Under the pieces are notes generated by a model. It saw only the letters and a program-made list of their open reading frames with translations, was not told where the DNA came from and did no database searches. The position numbers and the translations under genes are program-made. A stretch of 51,497 nt of DNA, from assembly GCA_027024225.1 (NCBI GenBank), contig JALVSR010000016.1, positions 1 to 51,497 on the forward strand. Direction: 5' to 3'. Positions 8,205 through 16,452 of this stretch are shown piece by piece. The stretch's first letter is position 1, and each line of letters begins with the position of its first letter. This DNA comes from Hyphomicrobiales bacterium. Lineage in GTDB: Bacteria > Pseudomonadota > Alphaproteobacteria > Rhizobiales > Aestuariivirgaceae.

Positions 8205-10430
8205 TCACTTTCCAAGGCCGGAAGCCACCGGCGAGATCACGATGATTTCAATGCGCCGGTTAAAGGCGCGTCCCGCCCGCGTGCGGTTGCTCACCAGTGG
8301 CCGGCTCTCGCCCGCGCCCTCCACGCTGAGCCTTTCGCTGGCGATACCCAGGTCCACAAGCGCGTTCTTCACCGTGGCGGCGCGACGCTCCGAGAGGGCC
8401 TTGTTGCGCCGGCGTGATCCCACGGAATCCGTATGTCCGACAATATGGAACTTCAGCCCCGGACATTTTTTCATCAGCTCCGCCAGCCCGGCCACGGCTT
8501 CCTTGCCTTCAGGCAACAGCCAGTCGCCATCGCTGGTGAAGCGGATGGGGTGATCCTTCAGCCAGGCGGTTATGTCACGCTGGCATTGGGCGGCGTCGGC
8601 CACCGGCTCGGGTTTCGGTTCTTCCAATTCCGGTTCCGGTTGCGGCAGGGGCTTGGCGGTGGGCTCCGGCTCCGGTTTCGGCTCCGGCTTTGGCTCGGCT
8701 TTCACCACCACGGCCGAGGGGAAGGTCGCGCGCACGGCATTGCCCGCCTCGTCCACCGCCTCCACCAGCGCGTCATGCGCGCCCACGGGCAGCGGCTCGG
8801 GCAGAACCACCTTCCAGTTGCCATTGTCGCGCATCAGTGGCGAGCCTTCCGCCCCCAGCTCGTAGCTATCGCCATGAATGGTGATGCGCATGCCCGCGAC
8901 ATCCGGCGGCAGGGCGCCCGTCAACACCGCCTTTTCGCCTTCCTTCACGGTGATGGCAGTCAGCGATGGCGCTTGTGGCGGGGTGGTGTCGATGATCACT
9001 TGACCCTTGGCCTCCGCCTTGTTGCCGGCCGCATCCATCGTGCGCACCACCACCGCGTGCGCGCCCTCCGGCAAGGGGGCGTCGGGATGAAGTTTCCAAT
9101 GATCGCCATCCACCTTCAGCGCGTCGGTTTCGCCCAGCCGATAGGTTTTGCCGGCCACCTCCACTTCCAGCGTGGTGGCCTGGGTGGAGGGCCAGGAGCC
9201 GGAAATGACCGTGCGGGGATTGTTGGCGAGGTGCGAATCCACCGTCGGGCTCGGGGGCGGCGTGGTGTCCACCACGAAGGCTCGCGGCTTCTCGGCGCTG
9301 GCTTCGTGTCCGGCGGCGTCCGTCACCACGATGCGCACGTCATGCGGCCCATCCTTCAGGCCCTCGGCCGGTAGCTTTAGCCGCCAGTTGCCCTTGCCAT
9401 CGGAGGTCAGCTCCGCGGCCTTGCCCAGCTCGTAGGCCTTGCCATCAACGATGACGACGAGCTTCGTCGCGTCACCTTCTGGCCATGTGCCGGTGAGCAG
9501 CCAGTGGCCGTCGGCCTTGCTGGCGGAACTGAAGGCTGGCGCCGCGGGCGGCGTGGTGTCCACCACGAAGGCCCGCGGCTTCTCGGCGCTGGCCTTGTGC
9601 CCGGCGGCGTCCGCCACCACGATGCGCACGTCATGCGGCCCATCCTTCAGGCTCCCGGCCGGCAGCTTCAGCCGCCAGTTGCCCTTGCCATCGGGGGTCA
9701 GCTCCGCAGCCTTGCCCAGCTCATAGGCCTTGCCATCAACGATGACGACGAGCTTCGTCGCGTCACCTTCCGGCCATGTGCCGGTGAGCAGCCAGTGGCC
9801 GTCGGCCTTGCTGGCGGAACTGAAGGCTGGCGCCGCGGGCGGCGTGGTGTCCACATGCAATTCATCGCGCGTGGTATCGCGCACTTCCGTGCCATTCTCG
9901 GTGACGATCACCACCACGTCGTAGGTGCCATCGGCGGGCGGCTCCTCCAGCCGCAGGGTCCAGCCGTCCCCCTCGGCCTTCAGTTCCGGCGACTTGCCCA
10001 GCACGTAACGCTTGCCGGCCAGCTCCACCGCGAGGTTCACGCCGGGCGCCTGTTTCCATGTGCCGGACAACACCAGCGGCGCCCGCGAAACATCACGCGG
10101 CCTGACCGTGGGGGGAGAAAGTTTCGCCACCTGAACCTTGTCGGTGCGCACCAGGCGAATGCCCCGCACCTTCAACACCGCCTCGCGCGCCAGCTCCACC
10201 GCCTTGCGCGAAGGCGCGCTGCCCAGCAAGGTCGCCTCGCGGCCGCTGATCTTGACCTTACCCCAGTCGTGCCCTGACGTTTTCAGCGCCCGGAGGGCCT
10301 GCTCCCGCAGCTTCTGTTCCAGGCGGGGCTCGCAAATGAGCGCCGCCCCCGCGCCCACCAGGCCAACCCCGATGACCAGACCCGCCACCCAATAGGAGCG
10401 GCGTTTGCCATTGCCGGTATCGTGTTCCAT
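8205..10430 (-). CDS. OmpA-family protein: N-terminal TM, BON-like domain, Ig-like repeats, C-terminal peptidoglycan-binding OmpA domain
   Basis: TM RRSYWVAGLVIGVGLVGAGAALI; BON-like WGKVKISGREATLLGSAPSRKAVELAREAVLKVRGIRLVRTDKVQV; repeated VDTTPPAAPAFSSASKADGHWLLTGTWPEGDATKLVVIVDGKAYELG; C-terminal HIVGHTDSVGSRRRNKALSERRA...NRRIEI. Confidence 0.9.
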   Translation of the reverse strand: MEHDTGNGKRRSYWVAGLVIGVGLVGAGAALICEPRLEQKLREQALRALKTSGHDWGKVKISGREATLLGSAPSRKAVELAREAVLKVRGIRLVRTDKVQVAKLSPPTVRPRDVSRAPLVLSGTWKQAPGVNLAVELAGKRYVLGKSPELKAEGDGWTLRLEEPPADGTYDVVVIVTENGTEVRDTTRDELHVDTTPPAAPAFSSASKADGHWLLTGTWPEGDATKLVVIVDGKAYELGKAAELTPDGKGNWRLKLPAGSLKDGPHDVRIVVADAAGHKASAEKPRAFVVDTTPPAAPAFSSASKADGHWLLTGTWPEGDATKLVVIVDGKAYELGKAAELTSDGKGNWRLKLPAEGLKDGPHDVRIVVTDAAGHEASAEKPRAFVVDTTPPPSPTVDSHLANNPRTVISGSWPSTQATTLEVEVAGKTYRLGETDALKVDGDHWKLHPDAPLPEGAHAVVVRTMDAAGNKAEAKGQVIIDTTPPQAPSLTAITVKEGEKAVLTGALPPDVAGMRITIHGDSYELGAEGSPLMRDNGNWKVVLPEPLPVGAHDALVEAVDEAGNAVRATFPSAVVVKAEPKPEPKPEPEPTAKPLPQPEPELEEPKPEPVADAAQCQRDITAWLKDHPIRFTSDGDWLLPEGKEAVAGLAELMKKCPGLKFHIVGHTDSVGSRRRNKALSERRAATVKNALVDLGIASERLSVEGAGESRPLVSNRTRAGRAFNRRIEIIVISPVASGLGK
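9259..9840. repeat. Two head-to-tail 291-bp (97-codon) repeats inside the OmpA-family gene
   Basis: GGCGTGGTGTCC unit starts at 9259, 9550 and 9841; about 13 differences between the two full copies by eye. Confidence 0.9.
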
Positions 10431-10727
10431 TTCGCAGCCCCCCTCACGGTATCCTGTTCCCACCCATGGGCAGTTTTTAGCAGACCGTCATTGCCAAGTC
10501 GAATTGTTGTTGTTCCGCTTGACCATGGCTGTCGCGGTGGACTGGAGGAGCCGACGGGTTGCGATCTCCAGAAAAGGCCATTTGGCCGCATTGCCTGATC
10601 CCGCCAAAAATGCCAAGAAGCCGGCAAGTCATGTTATACCCGTGAGGGATGCGCGTGCATCCTGACCAACCCGTTCCCACCAATAGCCAGGCTGTCCAGA
10701 ACAACGCCAATAACGTGGAGAAAAGCC

Positions 10728-12710
10728 ATGCCGGTTCCGCTTCAGCAGAAGGCCATGACCATTCAGCTGGACACGGGAGAATTCTCTGTCAGGGAAATCC
10801 CGCTGACGGAGCGTGTTCTGGGGCCCGTTGACTTCGGTTGGCGCGAATACCGCAAGGACAACGAGGTCTTCACTTTCGGCGAAGGAGCGCTGGCCTCCTC
10901 CGCCCTGCCGGGCGCGCGGCGGCTGGTGTTCTGCGCCCACTCCGACCAGTGGGAGGGCTTTTACATCTCCTCCATGGGCGGCGCCGCCTACACGTTCCAG
11001 CACACCGGCGTGCATTACGTGGCGTTGAAGGGTTCCGCGCCGAAGCCCTCGGTGCTGCTGTTGCACAACCGGGGCGAGGGGCCCGAGGTGCGCATCGAGC
11101 CGTTGCCCGAGCACGAGGAAATCTGGAAGGGCTACGAGCACGATGGCAAGACGCTCATTGGTATCTTCGCCCTGCAACAGGCGCTGCTGGACCGGTACGG
11201 CGAAGACTACAACCCGCGCCGGGTGCGTGTGGCCTGTGTCGGCCCGGCGGCGGCGCGCACGAAGGAAGGGGCAATCTGCTCCAGCCCGGTCAAGAAGGGC
11301 GCGCTGCATCCGGCGGTGGTGGATTTCGCCGGTCGCGGCGGGCTGGGCTCTCGCCTGCTGCAAAGGCACAACATCGTCGCCATCGTGTTCGGCGGCGACT
11401 GGGTGGACCCGAACGGCATGAAGGCGAAGGAGCTGAACCCGTGGTTCGTCGAGCACTTCGGAGACAAGATGACGCAGATCGACATGAAGATGTGCGTCAA
11501 GTACCATTATAATGAGAAGCTGGGCACCGGCGGAACCTTCGGCTCTAACTACGCCAGCCTGAAGGATCGGGTGATGACCTTCAACTACCGTTCCACCCGG
11601 CACGCCACCGACGAACGCCTGCGTCACTGGGAAGCCTTCATCCGTGACCATTATCTGGCGCAATTCAACAAGGAGACCATCGAGCCGAAAAATTTCGACC
11701 ACTGTGGCGAACCGTGCTCGGTGGCGTGCAAGAAGATCCGCGACGAATACAAGAAAGACTACGAGCCCTATCACGCGCTGGGGCCGCAGTGTGGCGTGTT
11801 TGATCAACGTGCGGCGGAGAAACTGAACTATTTCGCCGATGCCATGGGGTTCGATGCCATTCAGGTCGGCGGCATGCTGGCCTGGCTCATGGAATGTGTC
11901 TCGGAGGGCTTGATCGATCCGGCCGAATACGGCCTGCCACCGGCGAACGAGATGAATTATCCGGAATTCGTCGTCGAGCCGGGCGATGACTTCGATATCG
12001 TGAACGACTCCATGCGCAACGCCGAATGGTGCATGGCGGCCATCGACGCCATTCTGAACGACGAGAGGGCGGCGCCGCTTCGCGAGGGCATCCGAGCGGC
12101 GGCGGAAACCATTGGTGGCGAGGCGTTTCATCGTGCCGTCTATCTGGCCAACGGCGAAAGGGGCTGCATGGTGCCCAACCAGTATTGGGTGCCCGGCATG
12201 GGCGCGCCCATGCCCATCATGGGCAAGTATTACGTCTATTATGGCTCCGACTTTCTTCCTCCCGACGACCTGGGCCGGCGCTGCGTGGAGCGCATGGTGC
12301 ACGAGCTGATCAACGACAACTGCGGCGAATGTCGGTTCCATCGCGGTTGGGCGGAGGCCTTGTTGCCCGTGATCGTGAACGAGCGCTATGGCCTGCATGT
12401 TGATTTCCGCGCCCATCATTTCGCGCTTGCCAAGGAAATTTTCGACTATCAGGGCCACCTGGCCCGACCATGGCCGACCATGCGCATGGCCGAGATGCTG
12501 AAGGGCTATCTCGAGAACTTCGCGCCGGAGAGCATTTCCACCGAGGGCGAGGTGGTGCTGCTGGAATTCGAGGAGGAAAAGCCCATCGAGGCCTTGCAAC
12601 ACTTCTGGGCCATCATCCGCGCCGGAGTGGAGCGCGCCTTCCGCGCCGGTCCGCAGGCGATTCCGCGGGTGCTCACGCCCAAGCAGCAGCGCGAGAAATA
12701 CGCGCTCTGA
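10728..12710 (+). CDS. Aldehyde:ferredoxin oxidoreductase (AOR) family protein
   Basis: GRGGLGSRLLQRHNIVAIVFGG; CGEPCSVACKK...DYEPYHALGPQCGVFD; GFDAIQVGGMLAWLMECVSEG; C-terminal DNCGECRF. Confidence 0.85.
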   Translation: MPVPLQQKAMTIQLDTGEFSVREIPLTERVLGPVDFGWREYRKDNEVFTFGEGALASSALPGARRLVFCAHSDQWEGFYISSMGGAAYTFQHTGVHYVALKGSAPKPSVLLLHNRGEGPEVRIEPLPEHEEIWKGYEHDGKTLIGIFALQQALLDRYGEDYNPRRVRVACVGPAAARTKEGAICSSPVKKGALHPAVVDFAGRGGLGSRLLQRHNIVAIVFGGDWVDPNGMKAKELNPWFVEHFGDKMTQIDMKMCVKYHYNEKLGTGGTFGSNYASLKDRVMTFNYRSTRHATDERLRHWEAFIRDHYLAQFNKETIEPKNFDHCGEPCSVACKKIRDEYKKDYEPYHALGPQCGVFDQRAAEKLNYFADAMGFDAIQVGGMLAWLMECVSEGLIDPAEYGLPPANEMNYPEFVVEPGDDFDIVNDSMRNAEWCMAAIDAILNDERAAPLREGIRAAAETIGGEAFHRAVYLANGERGCMVPNQYWVPGMGAPMPIMGKYYVYYGSDFLPPDDLGRRCVERMVHELINDNCGECRFHRGWAEALLPVIVNERYGLHVDFRAHHFALAKEIFDYQGHLARPWPTMRMAEMLKGYLENFAPESISTEGEVVLLEFEEEKPIEALQHFWAIIRAGVERAFRAGPQAIPRVLTPKQQREKYAL

Positions 12711-12804
12711 TATATCGTTTCATTCCGGCATTGCAGCATGGTCGTGCCGTGGGGAGCCACCCATGGATAGCCGTGGGGCGTTGCATCGCATTTGAAAGAT
12801 TTCA

Positions 12805-12819
12805 TTAACCCTCGATTCA
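12805..12819. promoter_or_regulatory. Near-consensus CtrA-type box TTAA-N7-TTCA
   Basis: TTAACCCTCGATTCA, one mismatch to TTAA-N7-TTAA, about 120 bp upstream of the 12940 start. Confidence 0.3.
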
Positions 12820-12939
12820 GCTTTTTTCCCGGCTTCAGGCCACGTTAACCGGGCCGGGGCAGTCTGGCCTTGCGCGGGACGGAAAATCGTCTCGCCGGTT
12901 TCATGTGTTCGTGTGAGTGATACTACGAGGGGGCTTGTG

Positions 12940-13635
12940 ATGCTGCGCAAGGCAGGCAAGGGTATCCTGGCGCTGTTGACGCTGGGGATGGTTGGGACTT
13001 CCGCACAAGCCGAGGTGGTGACCTCGCCCACACAGGCGCTCAAGCTGCTGACGGAGGCGCGCATTCTGGCCGAAAGGTGCGGCTACTTGAGCCCGGCGCA
13101 GCGGCGCGAACTCACTGATCTGGCGGCCGAGGCCGAGCTGATTACCGTACGCCGCGCAGGTGCCGCCGCGGCCAGCGCGGCGGTGCGCAAGGGCAAGGCG
13201 GCGGCGAAGGCCTGCACGGATGAGAAGAGCGAACTCGTGAACGCCGTTTACGAGGGGGCCCGGGCCGCGGCCCGGCGTGGTGTATCCAAGCGCCAGGCAC
13301 GGCGCGAAAGGCGTGCCTCTGAAAGCGGGCGCAAGGTTCGCCAGGACTCCGTCGGCAACGACCGGGCGCGAGTGCGGCGCGTTGCCAGGGTCTCCGCCGT
13401 CGGGCAGGGGCGCAAGCATGAACACAGGTCCTCCGATGTGGCGCGTTACCGCTCCTTCGCCACCGCCTACTATCTCGCGCTGAAATGCCGCAACCGTCCG
13501 CAAGGCGAGCTGATGCGCATGTGGCGCAAGGTGCGCGACATGCATTACGCGACCATGCGCAAGGCGGGCGGCCGCGCCGTGGCGCGGGCCAAGGCGGCGG
13601 CGGAACGCGCCGCGCGGGCGAGAAGCTGCCGCTGA
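12940..13635 (+). CDS. Hypothetical secreted basic helical protein with an internal Cys-bounded duplication
   Basis: Signal peptide MLRKAGKGILALLTLGMVGTSAQA; two aligned segments CX44C and CX46C, each with TxR[R/K]AG at the same offset. Confidence 0.75.
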   Translation: MLRKAGKGILALLTLGMVGTSAQAEVVTSPTQALKLLTEARILAERCGYLSPAQRRELTDLAAEAELITVRRAGAAAASAAVRKGKAAAKACTDEKSELVNAVYEGARAAARRGVSKRQARRERRASESGRKVRQDSVGNDRARVRRVARVSAVGQGRKHEHRSSDVARYRSFATAYYLALKCRNRPQGELMRMWRKVRDMHYATMRKAGGRAVARAKAAAERAARARSCR

Positions 13636-13698
13636 GACGCGTCTTGCGTCAGGAAGGTCGGGCGCGGTCCGTCACATTGCGAACAAGGGAGGCGGAGC

Positions 13699-13741
13699 GG
13701 CCACCCGTCGGCATTGCCCGAAGGGCAAACGGCGGGTGGCC
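13699..13741. terminator. Candidate bidirectional terminator between convergent genes
   Basis: GGCCACCCG...CGGGTGGCC outer stem with inner TTGCCC-GAA-GGGCAA hairpin. Confidence 0.5.
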
Positions 13742-13772
13742 ACTTTCCATTTCGGTTTCCGAACTCGGGTTT

Positions 13773-14738
13773 TCAGGCCATGCCGGCGCGGTAGGAGATA
13801 TATGCAAGGTAACTCAGGGTGAACAGCGCCGCCAGCGGGCGCGTCAGCCCCTTGCGCCATGCGAACACCGCTATCATGACCACGGTGGCCGCCAGCATGA
13901 CCATGGCGTCCACCTTCAGCATCACCGACGGCACCGTCAGCCCGCCCACCAGGGCCGCCGCGCCCCCAACGCCCAGGATGTTGAACAGGTTGGAGCCCAC
14001 CACGTTGCCATAGGCCACGTCGGAATGCCCATGGCGCGCGGCGATGATGGAGCTGGCCAGCTCCGGCGAGGAAGTGCCCAGCGCCACCAGCGTGAGGCCG
14101 ATGAGACCGTGCGACACGCCGAAATATTCGGCGATGCCGCTGGCGCCGCGCACGAAATAGTCGCCACCCCACACCAGCATGGCCAGCCCGATGATGGTGG
14201 CCAGCATGGCCAGGGGAGGCTTCTCCAGCAGCGGGTGCACCTGCATTTCCTCTTCCAGTTCCTCCTCCAGCTCGCGGGCCAGCCGCGTTTCGCGCCGAGC
14301 GCGGCGGAATTCCCATGTCATGAGGCCCAGGAGTGCAAGGAACAGAATGAGCCCCTGCGCGGGCTCGACAAGGCCATCGACGGCAAAGGTGATGAACACG
14401 ATGACGGAAAGAAGCAGCGGTGCGGCATCGCGGGCAAACGCGCGCGGCTGGTGGTGCATGGGCAGGATGAGGGCGGTCAGGCCCAGCACCAGCAGGATAT
14501 TGGCGATATTGCTGCCCAGGATGTTGCCGGTGGCGATTTCCGGCTTGCCCAGCAGCACGGCTTGCACGGAAACCACCATCTCAGGCAAGGACGTGGCCAG
14601 CCCGATGATGATGATGCCTACCACCAGCGGCGACAGATCCAGCCAGCGGCCCAGCGCCACGGCGCCGCGCACCATGGTTTCGCCACCGAAGTAGAGCAGG
14701 GCGAACCCCGCCGCCATCATGAGCACGAAAGTGAGCAT
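13773..14738 (-). CDS. Calcium/sodium antiporter (CaCA/YrbG family)
   Basis: GIIIIGLATSLPEMVVSVQAVLLGKPEIATGNILGSNIANILLVLGL and GLTLVALGTSSPELASSIIAARHGHSDVAYGNVVGSNLFNILGV alpha-repeats. Confidence 0.93.
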   Translation of the reverse strand: MLTFVLMMAAGFALLYFGGETMVRGAVALGRWLDLSPLVVGIIIIGLATSLPEMVVSVQAVLLGKPEIATGNILGSNIANILLVLGLTALILPMHHQPRAFARDAAPLLLSVIVFITFAVDGLVEPAQGLILFLALLGLMTWEFRRARRETRLARELEEELEEEMQVHPLLEKPPLAMLATIIGLAMLVWGGDYFVRGASGIAEYFGVSHGLIGLTLVALGTSSPELASSIIAARHGHSDVAYGNVVGSNLFNILGVGGAAALVGGLTVPSVMLKVDAMVMLAATVVMIAVFAWRKGLTRPLAALFTLSYLAYISYRAGMA

Positions 14739-14811
14739 GGTGTGCCTGTGCCCCGTGTAATGGTGTTCCGAGCCAGAGTGAAGATCGTCGCGAACCGCGA
14801 CCGTTGACAAC

Positions 14812-16218
14812 CTAGTAGGACTTGGTGTCCGCAGCGGTTTCGGGTGCGGATTTGGCGGCATTGTGGCGCAGGGTGAAAAGAAGCACCACGAAACCGGCGA
14901 TGGCGGAAAACATCGTGCCGGTCAACACGCCAAGGCGCACCGCGTTCTGCTGGGCGATGCCCTCGAACGAGAGGCTGCCGATGAACAGGCTCATGGTGAA
15001 GCCGATGCCCGCCAGCAGGCTCACCCCCCAGATGCTCCACATGTGAATGCCGTGGGGCAGGCGCATGAGGCCCATGCGGGTGCCCAGCCAGATGGTGCCG
15101 AACACGCCCACCTGCTTGCCGATGAACAGCCCCAGCACGATGCCCAAGGTTATGGGAGCGGTCAGCAACTCCGCCACGTTGCCGGAAAGGGCCACGCCGG
15201 CGTTGGCGAAGGCGAACAGCGGCATGATGAACAGGGTGACATAGGGCACCAGCATGTGCTCCAGCGCCAGGGCCGGGTTGTCGTGCATGTGGTGCACTTC
15301 CACCGTGCCGCGCTCCTTCGGCGTCACGTAGGGAATGGTCAGCGCCAGCAGGAAGCCCGCAAGCGTGGCGTGCACGCCCGATTCCAGCACCGAGGCCCAC
15401 ATGAACAGCCCGATGATGAGATACGGCCCGATGGCGCGAATGCGCAGCACCACGTTGAAGAACACCAGCACGCCCAGGAACACGCTGGCCCACCACAGTG
15501 CCGTGGCGTTGAGCGATTCGGTATAGAACAGGGCGATGACGATGATCGCACCGAGATCGTCGAACATGGCCAGCGCCAGCAGGAAGGTCTTCAGCGCCAG
15601 CGGCACGCGCTTGCCCAGCAGCGAAAGCACGCCCAGCGCGAAGGCGATGTCGGTGGCGGTGGGAATGGCCCAGCCGCGCAGGTTTTCCGGGTGCGCGATA
15701 TTGACGAGCGCATAGATGATGGCTGGCACCAGCATGCCGCCGAAGGCGGCGAGCGCCGGCAAGATGATCTGGTCGCGGCTTTTCAGTTCGCCGACGTAGA
15801 ACTCGCGCTTCAGCTCCAGCCCCACCTGCAGGAAGAAGATGGCCATGAGGCCGTCGTTGATCCAGTGCAACAGGTGCTTTTCTATCCTCACCTCGCCGAC
15901 CTGCACCACGCCCTTCATGTGCAGGAAGTGCTCATACAGGTGGGAGAGCACCGGGTCGTTGGCCATGACGAGCGCGGCGGCGGCGGCGAGGATGAGCAGC
16001 AGGCCGGCGAAGCTCTCGTGCTTGATGACGAGAAAGACGTAATCGATGCCGCGCAGTGGGCGGCCTTCATTCTCTTCCAGCTCCAGGTCGGGCGCATCCA
16101 CCGGACTACTCGCGGCCGGCGGATCGGCGGCGGCCGCGTCGTTCAGCGTGGGCTGTTCCAGTTCGGCGCGACCGCCCTTCCTTTCCGGGATTTGGCGGCT
16201 GTGAGCGTCATCGGACAT
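14812..16218 (-). CDS. nhaA: Na+/H+ antiporter NhaA
   Basis: LHWINDGLMAIFFLQVGLELKREF; PTATDIAFALGVLSLLGKRVP; MFDDLGAIIVIALFYT. Confidence 0.97.
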   Translation of the reverse strand: MSDDAHSRQIPERKGGRAELEQPTLNDAAAADPPAASSPVDAPDLELEENEGRPLRGIDYVFLVIKHESFAGLLLILAAAAALVMANDPVLSHLYEHFLHMKGVVQVGEVRIEKHLLHWINDGLMAIFFLQVGLELKREFYVGELKSRDQIILPALAAFGGMLVPAIIYALVNIAHPENLRGWAIPTATDIAFALGVLSLLGKRVPLALKTFLLALAMFDDLGAIIVIALFYTESLNATALWWASVFLGVLVFFNVVLRIRAIGPYLIIGLFMWASVLESGVHATLAGFLLALTIPYVTPKERGTVEVHHMHDNPALALEHMLVPYVTLFIMPLFAFANAGVALSGNVAELLTAPITLGIVLGLFIGKQVGVFGTIWLGTRMGLMRLPHGIHMWSIWGVSLLAGIGFTMSLFIGSLSFEGIAQQNAVRLGVLTGTMFSAIAGFVVLLFTLRHNAAKSAPETAADTKSY

Positions 16219-16452
16219 GGGAGTGCCGTTCCGTCTTGTCGTGCCCGGCCAGGAGCGTTTTCAAGCCGTGGCGCGGGCAAAGGTGGTTTGAATCAGGCGG
16301 GATTGTGCATCATGCGCAACGCCCGCACAATGGCGCGACGTTTGTGGCGGAAAGATGTTGGAACCGGGCTTTCCGAAATGTGATGCGGCACAGGCCGGCG
16401 GTTTGTCGCCCCGGCAGCGGACGCACGGCAACAGGAAGCCCCCCGGCCACGC

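Noticed and set aside
13260-13440. Possible double frameshift in the 12940-13635 gene (very basic middle)
   Set aside because: Third-position GC stays reasonably high in frame and the flanking duplicated halves are in the same frame.
16302-16331. 7-bp inverted repeat ATTGTGC...GCACAAT between nhaA and pyc
   Set aside because: Short stem with a 16-nt loop; plausible by chance.
14863-16383. 506-aa + strand ORF opposite nhaA
   Set aside because: Antisense mirror frame of a clear nhaA.
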